Source: Desulfobacteraceae bacterium Eth-SRB1
GTDB lineage: Bacteria > Desulfobacterota > Desulfobacteria > Desulfobacterales > ETH-SRB1
Assembly: GCA_004193555.1 (NCBI GenBank)
Contig: RPGP01000040.1
Location: 749,127-813,126, forward strand
DNA: 64,000 bases
Reading direction: 5' to 3'
Positions 36,647-45,745 of the stretch are shown one piece after another; the first letter of the stretch is position 1, and each line of letters opens with the position of its first letter. A program made the translations under genes and the position numbers. The notes below the pieces were generated by a model, which saw only the letters and a list, made by a program, of their open reading frames with translations, was not told where the DNA came from and did not search any database.

Positions 36647-38008
36647 ATGGCCATGAAAAAACAACATATAAAGCTGTGGGTGGTAATAGTAATCGCCGTA
36701 GTATTCTGGACAATAGGAACCGGTTTTTACCGCGATCTTGCAGCCGACAGTGAAGAGACATACAAGGGGCTTAAATTATTTTCCGATGTGATTGAACTGA
36801 TCGAAAGAAATTATGTTGATCCGGTTGACTCAAAGAAATTAATACAAAAGGCTGTTCAGGGAATGGTACACAGCCTTGATCCCCATTCTTCATTGCTGCC
36901 GCCTGAAGCATTTGAAGAGTTGCAGATAGATACCCATGGCGAATTCGGCGGTATCGGAATTGTAATAACCATGCAAAAGGGTATAATTACAGTCATCTCT
37001 CCAATTGAAGGAACACCCGCTTACAAAGCCGGAATAATAGCAGGGGATAAAATAATCAAGGTTGATGGTGAATCAACCAAAGATATGATGTTATGGGAAG
37101 CTGTAAGAAAGATGCGCGGCCCAAAAGGTGAGCAGGTTGTTATAACTATAATAAGGGAAGGTTCCCCGAAACCGATAGATTTTAACCTGATTCGAGACAT
37201 TATTCCGGTTAAAAGTGTAAGGTCTCTTGTATTAAAACCCGGATATGGATACATCTGGATTACCAACTTTCAGGATAACACAACCCGTGATCTTAAAATT
37301 GCTTTAAAAGAGCTTGAATCAACCGATGTCCCGCTAAAAGGGCTTGTTCTGGATCTTCGCAACAATCCTGGCGGACTTCTTAACCAGTCAATCAAGGTTG
37401 CGGACATGTTTCTTGAAAAGGGTAAAATTGTTTCCATCAAGGGAAGACTGAAACAACATACACAGATATTCAGGGCTCATTCCAACGAAGAAAAGCGTGA
37501 TTATCCTATTGTTGTTCTGATAAACGGTGGAAGCGCAAGCGCATCGGAGATAGTTGCCGGAGCCCTCCAAGACCATAAAAGGGCTATTATTTTAGGGACA
37601 ACCTCTTTTGGCAAAGGATCGGTACAGACTGTAGAAGCTTTAAGAGAAGGATATGGCCTTAAATATACGATTGCCAGATATTACACGCCAAACGGACGCT
37701 CAATCCAGGCACAGGGGATCATTCCGGATATAGAGGTTAAAAAAAGGTTCATAGACGGAAAAGATTCTGATGAGGGGTTGCTGAAGGAGAAAGATTTAAA
37801 AAATCATCTTGATGCAGAGCCGGGCAAAGAATCAAAAAGTAAAAAGAGATTGATTGAGAAAGAGGATAAAGAGAAAAAAATTGATCATCATAAAATCAGA
37901 ACCAGATATACTCCTCTTACGCTTGAAAACATCCATGATGATAACCAGGTCAGGCGAGCCCTTGAAATCCTGATAGGTTATGATATTTTAAAAAACAGGC
38001 GGGGTTAA
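36647..38008 (+). CDS. ctpA: S41 family carboxy-terminal processing protease
   Basis: CtpA/Prc-like periplasmic serine protease of 453 aa. A signal anchor covers residues 10-26, the PDZ domain is about 95-170 (GEFGGIGIVI ... GTPAYKAGI), and the Ser/Lys dyad is S298 in GGSASASEI and K323 in FGKGSVQT. The tail (about 375-425) is rich in charged residues. AGGGAG precedes the ATG. Sitting between the EnvC-like and YibQ-like genes, it is part of a cell-wall remodelling cluster. Confidence 0.92.
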   Translation: MAMKKQHIKLWVVIVIAVVFWTIGTGFYRDLAADSEETYKGLKLFSDVIELIERNYVDPVDSKKLIQKAVQGMVHSLDPHSSLLPPEAFEELQIDTHGEFGGIGIVITMQKGIITVISPIEGTPAYKAGIIAGDKIIKVDGESTKDMMLWEAVRKMRGPKGEQVVITIIREGSPKPIDFNLIRDIIPVKSVRSLVLKPGYGYIWITNFQDNTTRDLKIALKELESTDVPLKGLVLDLRNNPGGLLNQSIKVADMFLEKGKIVSIKGRLKQHTQIFRAHSNEEKRDYPIVVLINGGSASASEIVAGALQDHKRAIILGTTSFGKGSVQTVEALREGYGLKYTIARYYTPNGRSIQAQGIIPDIEVKKRFIDGKDSDEGLLKEKDLKNHLDAEPGKESKSKKRLIEKEDKEKKIDHHKIRTRYTPLTLENIHDDNQVRRALEILIGYDILKNRRG

Positions 38009-38018
38009 ACAACCGGTA

Positions 38019-38954
38019 ATGGTTAAAAAAAAAAGAGCCCCCAGGAAAAAAAGCAGTCAAAAAACGGATTATAAAAAGGCTGTTGCCGGGCTATTGCTGC
38101 TGGCGCTTCTGGTTATCGTTGCAGCATTTTTCGCTCACCATTTAATACAGGGCGGGCAGCCTGTTAAAAAAACTTCGATTCATAAAAAGACTGTTTCTAA
38201 AATGCCTGTTTTCGAAATATATCCTAAAAAGGATAAACCTGCCCGAAAACCAATATCTAAACCAAAACCTCTGTTGCCGGCTCAATTGCCCAAGGTATCG
38301 ATTATTATCGATGACATAGGGTATGAAAAAATTATAGCGGACAAATTTTTAAATCTTGATGCTGCCCTCACATTTTCTGTGTTTCCTCACAGCCCTTTTC
38401 AGAAGTCATTTGTCAAAAAAGCTGCTGCAAAAGGGTATGAAATAATGCTTCATCTGCCAATGGAGCCGAATGAATTCCCCAAAGTCAATCCAGGGCCGGA
38501 TGCGCTGCTTACCTCCATGTCTCCTGATGAGCTTATCAGCCAGCTCAATGAAAACCTGAATGCCATACCATCAATTAAAGGCGTCAACAATCATATGGGA
38601 TCTAAAATGACTGCTGTCTCCGCCCAGATGTATCAGATCTTTTCTGTCCTGAAAAAAAGAAAACTCTTTTTTATTGACAGCCGCACAACAGCCGCAACTC
38701 TCTGCAAACCGTCGGCTCGCCTGCTGCAGATTCCTTTTGCGCAACGGGATGTCTTTCTGGATCATATACAGGAACGTGACTTTATCCGAAAACAGATAAA
38801 AGAATTAATCCATATTGCCATTTCCCATGGTGAAGCAATAGGAATTGCTCATCCGCATTCAGTAACATATGAGGTGCTTCGTGAAGAACTCCCCGAACTT
38901 CAAAAAAAGGTCCGCCTTGTTCCTGCCTCGAGTCTTGTACATATAATCGGCTAA
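38019..38954 (+). CDS. Divergent polysaccharide deacetylase (YibQ-like)
   Basis: Protein of 311 aa with an N-terminal transmembrane helix (about residues 24-46) after a very basic start and a Pro/Lys-rich linker. A divergent polysaccharide deacetylase domain (about 90-305) has VSIIIDDIGY and NNHMGSKMT. The envC-ctpA-yibQ order is widespread in proteobacteria and supports a cell-envelope role. It starts 10 nt after the ctpA stop. Substrate not established. Confidence 0.85.
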   Translation: MVKKKRAPRKKSSQKTDYKKAVAGLLLLALLVIVAAFFAHHLIQGGQPVKKTSIHKKTVSKMPVFEIYPKKDKPARKPISKPKPLLPAQLPKVSIIIDDIGYEKIIADKFLNLDAALTFSVFPHSPFQKSFVKKAAAKGYEIMLHLPMEPNEFPKVNPGPDALLTSMSPDELISQLNENLNAIPSIKGVNNHMGSKMTAVSAQMYQIFSVLKKRKLFFIDSRTTAATLCKPSARLLQIPFAQRDVFLDHIQERDFIRKQIKELIHIAISHGEAIGIAHPHSVTYEVLREELPELQKKVRLVPASSLVHIIG

Positions 38955-38965
38955 CAACGGACTCG

Positions 38966-39769
38966 CTACTTGCCTGTAAACACAGGCTTCCCTTTTGCGA
39001 ACATGGCGGCTAATGCTTCCTGGTGATCTTCGGTACTGTGGCACAGGGCCTGAAAAGCGGCCGACTGCTCAAGAAGGTGAGGAAGGACGGCATTCTGACC
39101 CATATATAAAAGCCTTTTGGCCATTCTCAGAGCCTCAGGCGGTTTGGATGCTATCTTGGATGCCAGCCCATACGTCTTTGTCATAAGCTGCTTGTGCTCT
39201 ACAACATAATTGACAAGCCCTATTTCATACGCCCTGTCTGCATCAATTACATCACCGGTAAATGTCAGCTCACATGCCATTGCCATTCCTACTGCTCTGG
39301 GCAGGAAATAAGCTCCTCCATCTCCGGGTATCAGCCCCACATTAAGAAAAGTCTCTCCAAACTGCGCTTTCTGTGACGCTATTCTCATGTCGCACATAAG
39401 GGCAAGATCGCAGCCCGCCCCAATAGCATGGCCGTTTACGGCCGCAATAGTAGGAACCTCCACAGCGTGGAGAGCAAGGGGTATCCTCTGGATATTTTTC
39501 CTGTAGTTTTCCATAATCCCGGCAGGGGTGCCGCTGAACATCCCTTTTTTTGCCGCCATATCTTTAATATTTCCTCCCGAAGAAAAAGCCGGGTCAGCGC
39601 CTGTTAAAATGAGCGCCTTTATCCCGAAGTCTTCGTTTACAAGCTTGCATGCTTTCTCCACCTCTGCGATCATGTCGGCGCCGGTTATGGCATTACGGAT
39701 GTCAGGCCGGTTGAGCGTGATGGTGGCAATGCCCTGATCAATCTGAAATAAAATTTCATTATACTGCAT
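38966..39769 (-). CDS. Enoyl-CoA hydratase / isomerase family protein
   Basis: Crotonase-fold protein of 267 aa. CoA and oxyanion-hole segments are ATITLNRPDIRNAIT, ALILTGADPAFSSGG and AAVNGHAIGAGCDLALMCD. GETFLNVGLIPGDGGA keeps the first acidic residue, but the second position usually held by Glu reads Asp, so hydratase or isomerase chemistry is uncertain. It is a single gene convergent with the deacetylase. Fatty-acid or aromatic degradation is the usual setting. Confidence 0.85.
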   Translation of the reverse strand: MQYNEILFQIDQGIATITLNRPDIRNAITGADMIAEVEKACKLVNEDFGIKALILTGADPAFSSGGNIKDMAAKKGMFSGTPAGIMENYRKNIQRIPLALHAVEVPTIAAVNGHAIGAGCDLALMCDMRIASQKAQFGETFLNVGLIPGDGGAYFLPRAVGMAMACELTFTGDVIDADRAYEIGLVNYVVEHKQLMTKTYGLASKIASKPPEALRMAKRLLYMGQNAVLPHLLEQSAAFQALCHSTEDHQEALAAMFAKGKPVFTGK

Positions 39770-40266
39770 GATTATTTCCCGACTTATTAAGGTTTCGTAA
39801 AATAATTATTTTACGGTTTGATATCATATAACATCATATCTTGCCAGAAAATAAACTTTCCCATCTACTACCGAAATAACAATATTTGTGTTATGTTATC
39901 TATATAGTGCCTGGACGAAAGCTCAGGATATCTGAAATTACAGTCAGTTGGATGCAATTCTCAAATCGAAGATTTTTGGCAGTTAGCCTTCACCTCGTTT
40001 GCACGCAGGAGCGTGAGAACGAAAAAATAATTTGAAGAGCGGAGCGACATCATTATTCGATGTTGGACGTTCATCTTTTTTTATGGGTTCATCAATATTG
40101 ATGAATTCGTAAAAAGTCGAATTCATCAGGTGTTAAGTGTTAAGATTAAACATTTAACTGTCATATCAAGATCTTAACACTTAACACCTGACACTTAACA
40201 CTGTTCGTAAAAAGTGGTTTTTGGACTTTTTATGAGTTTGTCAAATATTGATATAGAGGTTTGATA
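39770..40266. other. repeat-filled gap upstream of the YchF-like gene
   Basis: Contains a REP-like palindrome at 39993-40022 (CTCGTTTGCACGCAGG / AGCGTGAGAACG), a GATGTTGGACGTTC fragment related to 44403-44515, and an inverted copy of the heptamer repeat (40088-40215). No coding signal. Confidence 0.6.
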
Positions 40267-41301
40267 ATGAAAATAGGAATTATCGGTCTCCCCGGATCAG
40301 GGGAAAAAACGGTATTTGAGGCGCTGACTCATAATGTTATCGCTGAAGGACAAAAGTTAGAAAACCGGATAGGTACAATACATGTGCCTGATAAGCGTGT
40401 AGATGTTTTAAGCGATATGTATAAACCCAAAAAAACTATTTATGCCCAGGTGGTGTACTTCCTTCCGGGTCTTCAAGGACACGGCAAAGAAACACCAAAG
40501 GATTATAATATCTGGAGTGCAGTAAGGGATTGTGACGCTTTGATACATGTTGTGCGTAATTTCGGGGGATACGGCTTTGAAACTCCGGACCCATATAAGG
40601 ATTTTTTTAATCTTGAGCAGGAAATGATTCTTGCCGATCTTGTTGTTGTGGAAAAGCGTCTTGAACGAATTGAATTAGAAAAACAAAAGCACAGAAAAAT
40701 CGATCAGGAAGAGTTTGCCCTTTTAATCGAATGCCGGAAAAATCTTGAAAACGAAATCCCTCTTAGAAAAAACCCGGATTTTGCATGTGCGCATTCTCTT
40801 AAAGGTTTTGCGTTTGTTTCAGCCAAACCGGCGCTCGTTTTATTTAACAACGAAGACGATGACGACAGCCTGCCCGATGTAACAGATATAACATCAAAAG
40901 AAAGCTGCATGGTAATAAGGGGCAAACTTGAACAGGAGCTTGCTCAGATGTCTGATGAAGATGCAGAGGATTTTCTTTCCGAATTTAATATTACTGCATC
41001 TGCCATGGACAGGGTTATCAGCCGGTCATATGATCTCCAGGGTCTTATATCCTTTTTTACAGTGGGCGACGATGAGGTGAGGGCATGGACAATAAAAAAG
41101 GGAACTCATGCTGTTGATGCTGCCGAAGTCATCCATACAGACATTAAAAAAGGGTTTATTCGTGCAGAGGTAGTTTTGTACGAGGATTTGATAAATGCCG
41201 GCACATATCATGAAGCAAGGAAAAAGGGCACTGTAAGACTTGAAGGAAAAACATACGAGGTGCAGGATGGAGATATAATTAACTTCCGTTTTAATGTTTG
41301 A
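40267..41301 (+). CDS. YchF/Obg-like GTPase (DUF933/TGS-type C-terminus)
   Basis: Protein of 344 aa with an N-terminal GTPase-like domain, an inserted helical region (about residues 125-165) and a C-terminal DUF933/TGS-like domain (about 260-344; IKKGTHAVDAAEVIH ... FIRAEVV ... YEVQDGDIINFRF). YchF proteins are ATP-preferring and ribosome-associated. The Walker A segment reads GLPGSGEKT rather than GxxxxGK[ST]; the lysine is displaced by one, so nucleotide binding may be altered. ATG 40267 was chosen over a TTG two codons earlier. Confidence 0.82.
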   Translation: MKIGIIGLPGSGEKTVFEALTHNVIAEGQKLENRIGTIHVPDKRVDVLSDMYKPKKTIYAQVVYFLPGLQGHGKETPKDYNIWSAVRDCDALIHVVRNFGGYGFETPDPYKDFFNLEQEMILADLVVVEKRLERIELEKQKHRKIDQEEFALLIECRKNLENEIPLRKNPDFACAHSLKGFAFVSAKPALVLFNNEDDDDSLPDVTDITSKESCMVIRGKLEQELAQMSDEDAEDFLSEFNITASAMDRVISRSYDLQGLISFFTVGDDEVRAWTIKKGTHAVDAAEVIHTDIKKGFIRAEVVLYEDLINAGTYHEARKKGTVRLEGKTYEVQDGDIINFRFNV

Positions 41302-41359
41302 CGTTCAAAACTTCCTTTTATTAGAAAGTATCAGCCAGGCCATGGCTGGTCGTTGTGCG

Positions 41360-41505
41360 GGCCGCACCGGATATCCCGAATCCGAGGAAACCAAAGATAC
41401 TCATTATGATATCGAACAGAACCGGATCGGACATACTGACTGTGACAATAATAATACATGACGCCATTATGACAAAAATCATAATCGTACAGGGTATTAT
41501 AATAA
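41360..41505 (+). pseudogene. remnant of the secreted [TS]HYD-NRTGY repeat protein
   Basis: Reads RTGY-type and THYDIEQNRIGHTD-type units on the plus strand, nearly the same as repeats 2-4 of the intact protein at 48156. It has a stop in the middle (ACA-TGA) and no signal peptide or start. Third trace of that gene in the window. Confidence 0.7.
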
Positions 41506-41508
41506 TTT

Positions 41509-41827
41509 AAGTTTCGCACCCTTGATTTCTATCAATATCAAGACGGTAAGGGTTGAAAATAACATTTTTACAGCGAAATCATTTGCTTATATTGTTTAAA
41601 TAACATCTAAGCGCAACATAGATTATGATCAGGCCTGCCTGTGCGTAACCGCACGCAGACAGGCGCAAAGGAGATATAACTTATTGAATTTAATAAAGCG
41701 CCAGGCATCAATCTTATATTTATTGATTGGCGCCGTTGTAAAAACCACAGGCAGTATATTTCGCTTTAAAAATTATTTTTAGCCCTTACCGTCTAACGCT
41801 TTGGCTAAATTAAAGGGTGCGAAACTT
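41509..41827. mobile_element. MITE-like element with about 60-bp terminal inverted repeats
   Basis: 319 bp with ends AAGTTTCGCACCCTT ... AGACGGTAAGGG and the inverted form CCCTTACCGTCT ... GGGTGCGAAACTT. Nested hairpins inside include GCCTGTGCGTAACCGCACGCAG and GCGCCAGGCATCAATC / GATTGGCGC. No gene inside. TAATAAT on both sides may be a target duplication. Confidence 0.7.
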
Positions 41828-41952
41828 GAGTAATAATAAGTCCGCTTTGCTGAATATATTCTTTACGTTTTTTCTGATTTCTGACATAATTTTTAATTTT
41901 ATGGGCATGCCCCCTTTTTGTCAGGGTTGATTTATTTTTTAGGAGGAAATAG

Positions 41953-44034
41953 ATGTCTATTAGGCACGATTTATTACTTGAAATAGGAACAGAAGAACTT
42001 CCTGCAAATTATATAAAACCAGCCCTGAATGCGCTCTCAACGCTGCTTTTAAAAAGATTGACAGAAGCTCGAATCAAGCATGGCGATGCTAAAATTTTTG
42101 GGACTCCGAGAAGGCTTGCGGTTAAAGTAGCAGATGTTGAAGGCAGACAAAAGCCGTTAACAACAGATGTTACAGGGCCTCCCGTAAAGGTGGGTTTTGA
42201 TGAAAATGGAATGCCGACGATAGCGGCAAAAAGATTTGCCGAAAAAATAAAAGTTGCTGTAAACAGCCTGACAACCATTGAGACTGAAAAAGGTTCATAT
42301 TTATGCGCACAAAGAATAGAGCGGGGCAATGATACCCGGAGCATTTTAAAAGGGATTCTGCCGGATCTGTTATTGTCGATTCCTTTTCCTAAAAAAATGA
42401 AATGGGCGGATCTAAACATTGAATTTGCAAGGCCGATACATTCGATTCTTGCTCTTTGGGGAGATAAAGTTATCCCGTTTGTTCTGGGAAATGTAAAAAG
42501 CGGCAGATATATTTTTGGGCACAGCTTTATGAATCCTGGCAGGATCAGGCTTTCTAAACCTGATGAATACGTTGAGACCTTGCGCCTGGCCCATGTGCTG
42601 GTTGATACGGAAGAAAGGAAAAGACAGATTGTCAGCGCTATTGATAAAGCCGCCGGGGAGCTGGGGGGCAGAGTTTTGCAAGATGATGACCTTGTCGATA
42701 TTGTAAACAACCTTGTTGAATATCCCGCAATTGCAGCGGGCAGTTTTGACAAAGCGTTCCTTGGCCTTCCGCCGGAAGTATTGATTACAGCTATGCGCGA
42801 ACATCAGAAATATTTTACTGTAATAGATGAAAAGAATAATCTGATGCCCTTTTTTATTGCTGTGAATAATACTCCTGCAAAGGATATGGCGCTGGTTGCC
42901 AGGGGTCATGAAAGGGTGCTCAGGGCAAGGCTTGAAGATGCTCAATTCTTTTACAGGAGCGATCTGGAAAAACCCCTTGAAGATTTGGCGGAAAAATTGA
43001 AAAGGGTCCTTTTCCAGGCCCGGCTGGGGTCGGTGTATGAAAAAGCAATCAGGGTTCGGAAACTCGCTGAATTTCTAACAGGCGCCGTTGATTTTTCCCC
43101 GGATGTCAAAAAAGATGTGTCAAGAGCAGCATTTTTGTGCAAGGCTGATCTTGTAAGCCAGATCGTGATTGAATTTCCCAAGCTTCAGGGAGTTATGGGA
43201 AGGGTTTATGCCGCTGCTGCGGGAGAATCGGATACAGTAGCATCTGCAATAGAAGAACATTATCGTCCGGCATATTCCGGCGGGCCTCTTCCAAAAACAG
43301 ATGCAGGCGCTGTCTTAAGTATTACCGACAAGATTGATACTATTTGCGGATGTTTCAGCATAGATCTGATTCCAACAGGAACCGCGGATCCATATGCGCT
43401 TCGACGCCAGGGGATTGGTGTTATTCAGATAATGCTTGATAAGGGTTTTTCGTTTTCATTGAGCGGGATGATTGCAAAGAGCCTGGAGCTTTTTGAAGAC
43501 GGAAGCGCTTGCGATATAAAAGAAAAAAAGGAACTGATATCCATTTTTTTGCAGAGCAGGATTGCCAATCTTCTTTCTGAAGAAGGGTTTTCAAAGGATG
43601 TAATAGCAGCAGTAATCGCTGTTTCAGCAGATCATATCCCAAATGTCTGGAACAGGGTGCGAGCCCTGGAACAACTAAAAACCGAACCCGGTTTTGAACA
43701 GTTGGCAGTTGTTTTCAAGCGTGTTGTCAACATAATAAAAAAGGCTGGCCGTTTTGAAACAAAAGAGGTGGATGAAGATCTGTTTCAGGATGAATGTGAG
43801 CATGTTCTCTTTTCAGCTTATAATGAAGTTAGAAAGAAGGTGACAGACAGTCTTGAAAAAGGTTTTTTTGATCAGGCTATGCTTTACATAGCTTCATTAC
43901 GTGATTCTGTCGACGCTTTTTTTGACGGTGTCCTGGTAATGGCGGAAGATGTAAGGATACGCAACAACAGGCTTGCACTGCTGAAACACATAGCGGATTT
44001 GTTCGGCCTGTTTGCCGACTTTTCAAAAATTTGA
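41953..44034 (+). CDS. glyS: Glycyl-tRNA synthetase beta subunit
   Basis: Beta chain (693 aa) of the tetrameric bacterial-type GlyRS, charging tRNA-Gly. LLLEIGTEELPANYIKPAL opens it, and the HRNA-binding blocks (GTPRRLAV, MKW, FVGRPIH-like FARPIHSI) and DPYALRRQ are typical. AGGAGG precedes the ATG. The alpha chain gene glyQ, usually directly upstream, is not there; instead there is a MITE and a pseudogene. glyQ must be elsewhere. Confidence 0.95.
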   Translation: MSIRHDLLLEIGTEELPANYIKPALNALSTLLLKRLTEARIKHGDAKIFGTPRRLAVKVADVEGRQKPLTTDVTGPPVKVGFDENGMPTIAAKRFAEKIKVAVNSLTTIETEKGSYLCAQRIERGNDTRSILKGILPDLLLSIPFPKKMKWADLNIEFARPIHSILALWGDKVIPFVLGNVKSGRYIFGHSFMNPGRIRLSKPDEYVETLRLAHVLVDTEERKRQIVSAIDKAAGELGGRVLQDDDLVDIVNNLVEYPAIAAGSFDKAFLGLPPEVLITAMREHQKYFTVIDEKNNLMPFFIAVNNTPAKDMALVARGHERVLRARLEDAQFFYRSDLEKPLEDLAEKLKRVLFQARLGSVYEKAIRVRKLAEFLTGAVDFSPDVKKDVSRAAFLCKADLVSQIVIEFPKLQGVMGRVYAAAAGESDTVASAIEEHYRPAYSGGPLPKTDAGAVLSITDKIDTICGCFSIDLIPTGTADPYALRRQGIGVIQIMLDKGFSFSLSGMIAKSLELFEDGSACDIKEKKELISIFLQSRIANLLSEEGFSKDVIAAVIAVSADHIPNVWNRVRALEQLKTEPGFEQLAVVFKRVVNIIKKAGRFETKEVDEDLFQDECEHVLFSAYNEVRKKVTDSLEKGFFDQAMLYIASLRDSVDAFFDGVLVMAEDVRIRNNRLALLKHIADLFGLFADFSKI

Positions 44035-44065
44035 CAATGCTACAATTTTTATAAAGGAGAATATT

Positions 44066-44320
44066 ATGGCTTTTGACCCAGAAAAGGATAAGGTGCTTAA
44101 AAAGTGGAAATGTGAAGAAACAGGACTGCTTGTTTCTATTAACCGGTATGATAAAGCTCAGCCGAAACTCCAGATAGGACCAAGAATACTGAAGAAACAG
44201 GATGGTTCGGACAGAGCGCCTGTAAAGGCGGGCCGTCTGACAATAGAGGACTTGAGCTGGTTTTACGAGATTATCGACGAAGTAAAAGATGAGCTTTCGA
44301 GCCTGGCAAAGCCTGAATGA
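44066..44320 (+). CDS. Small conserved-looking protein, possibly PC4-like
   Basis: Protein of 84 aa starting at an ATG preceded by AAAGGAG, 31 nt after glyS. It has VSINRYDKAQPKLQIG, RILKKQDGSDRAPVKAGRLT and IEDLSWFYEIIDEV. The pattern of an N-terminal beta sheet and a C-terminal helix resembles PC4-type ssDNA-binding proteins, but the match is weak. Possibly co-transcribed with glyS. Function unknown. Confidence 0.6.
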   Translation: MAFDPEKDKVLKKWKCEETGLLVSINRYDKAQPKLQIGPRILKKQDGSDRAPVKAGRLTIEDLSWFYEIIDEVKDELSSLAKPE

Positions 44321-44402
44321 CTGTAAGTTTAATTTTATTTTCGTCAACTATATATCATTAAGTAGTATACAAGTTAGCGCCCTTCGGGCGGGCTTAAAAG
44401 AT

Positions 44403-44515
44403 GAACGTCGAACATCGAACATCGAACATCCAACATCGAATTTTGAATAAGGTATTCTGCCAACTTATAAACCGGCAGAGCGAAGCGATTTCATCATTCG
44501 ATGTTCGACGTTCAA
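44403..44515. repeat. GAACATC tandem and inverted repeat
   Basis: AACGTCGAACATCGAACATC with further 7-mer units (CGAACAT / CCAACAT), then at the right end GATGTTCGACGTTC in inverse orientation. A dispersed palindrome; a fragment occurs near 40060. Confidence 0.65.
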
Positions 44516-44598
44516 AAAAATCCACCTATATCCTATCATACCGAATTTATTAGGCATAAAATGGAAATTCTATACTATAAATTTAAAGGTTTGAAGCT

Positions 44599-45213
44599 AT
44601 GAGACTGCTATCGTCATCTGTATCTATTACAAGATACAAGGTAAAAGGTAAAATTCAAGATCCTCTTATCAACACAATCATGGAGGGTCTTAACAAAAAC
44701 TCCATTATAGAGATTGATAATGAACCAATGGAAAAAACATCAGGATGGACTTCTTTTGATAACCCGTATCTGCCTGATTTTGGGACTTCTTCCTGTGTTA
44801 TAGGCGCTCATTTTGTCTTTTCACTGAGGATTGACAAAAAAAACGTTCCTTCAAAAATCATTAAAAAATATTATACCATTGAGGTTGCCAAAAAACTGGC
44901 TGAAAGCGGGAGAGAACACCTGTCGCGAAATGAAAAAAAAGACATAAAGGAACATGTAACCAATGCTCTTATCCTTCGCATTCCGGCAACCCCTAACATT
45001 TACGATATTATCTGGAATTATGAGGGATCTTCTTTATGGTTTTTTTCCAATCAAAAAGCTGCCAATGAAGATCTTGAAACACTTTTTTCAAAATCTTTTG
45101 GACTAACACTAATAAGGCTTTTCCCTTATACAATGGCCAACCTTGCGTCGGACCTTACAGATAAGGAGCGCGACCTTTTATCAACTATTTCACGAACAAA
45201 ATTCATGGATTAA
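44599..45213 (+). CDS. RdgC-like protein, N-terminal half
   Basis: Protein of 204 aa resembling the first part of recombination-associated protein RdgC (a DNA-binding ring around duplex that antagonises RecA). Similar segments are SRNEKKDIKEHVTNALILRIP and the WFFSNQKAANEDLETLF block. The second half is in the next gene, starting 3 nt downstream, so RdgC is split here into two chains. No frameshift is needed to read the first gene and both have their own start codons. Confidence 0.68.
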   Translation: MRLLSSSVSITRYKVKGKIQDPLINTIMEGLNKNSIIEIDNEPMEKTSGWTSFDNPYLPDFGTSSCVIGAHFVFSLRIDKKNVPSKIIKKYYTIEVAKKLAESGREHLSRNEKKDIKEHVTNALILRIPATPNIYDIIWNYEGSSLWFFSNQKAANEDLETLFSKSFGLTLIRLFPYTMANLASDLTDKERDLLSTISRTKFMD

Positions 45214-45216
45214 ATT

Positions 45217-45741
45217 ATGTTAGATGTTTCAATTGCATACAACAGGTATAAATTTTTAGGGCATGAGTTTTTAACATGGCTCTGGTTTATTATGGATGCA
45301 GATCAGGCCCGCATACTTAAAGCACAAGGCGATATGCTTTCACTTGAAATGGACAACCGCATTGTTCTTGAAAACAGTCTCGACAACAGGATCGAAAATA
45401 TCACAATAAAAGGGGATGATGCCGGTCTTGAGGAAGCAAAGCTTTCTCTTCAAAAGGGCGGAGTTGTCACTGAACTGAATTTTTCTTTAAAAATCGGGGA
45501 TCACGAATGGAAATTTAACATTAAAGGTGAAAGCCTTAATATCTCGTCATTAAAATCGCCTGAAACCGGAAAGATTGAAAAAAAGGAAGATGTTGAAGGG
45601 GCTGTTCTTGAAAAGATATACCTTTATGAAAAAGTGGTTTCACTAATTGAAAATCTTTATAAACAGTTTGTTCAAATAAGGATTTCAAACAAATGGAACA
45701 GTGAAACCGTTCCACGAATCAAAAAATGGATTACATCCTGA
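45217..45741 (+). CDS. RdgC-like protein, C-terminal half
   Basis: Protein of 174 aa beginning just after the previous stop. GHEFLTWLWFIMDADQ and a run of beta strands (LSLEMDNRIVLEN, ITIKGDD, VVTELNFSLKIGDHEWKF) fit the C-terminal part of RdgC-like proteins. An N-terminal HTH or other DNA-binding motif is not visible. It probably forms a heteromer with the upstream product. Confidence 0.6.
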   Translation: MLDVSIAYNRYKFLGHEFLTWLWFIMDADQARILKAQGDMLSLEMDNRIVLENSLDNRIENITIKGDDAGLEEAKLSLQKGGVVTELNFSLKIGDHEWKFNIKGESLNISSLKSPETGKIEKKEDVEGAVLEKIYLYEKVVSLIENLYKQFVQIRISNKWNSETVPRIKKWITS

Positions 45742-45745
45742 TTTT

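Noticed and set aside
41600-41820. Possible T-box or other riboswitch before glyS
   Set aside because: The hairpins belong to a MITE-like element with terminal inverted repeats; there is no T-box motif and the organism group normally lacks T-boxes for glyS.
44403-44515. Possible CRISPR array because of GAACATC units
   Set aside because: Units are 7 nt without spacers and part of a palindromic dispersed repeat; no cas genes in the window.
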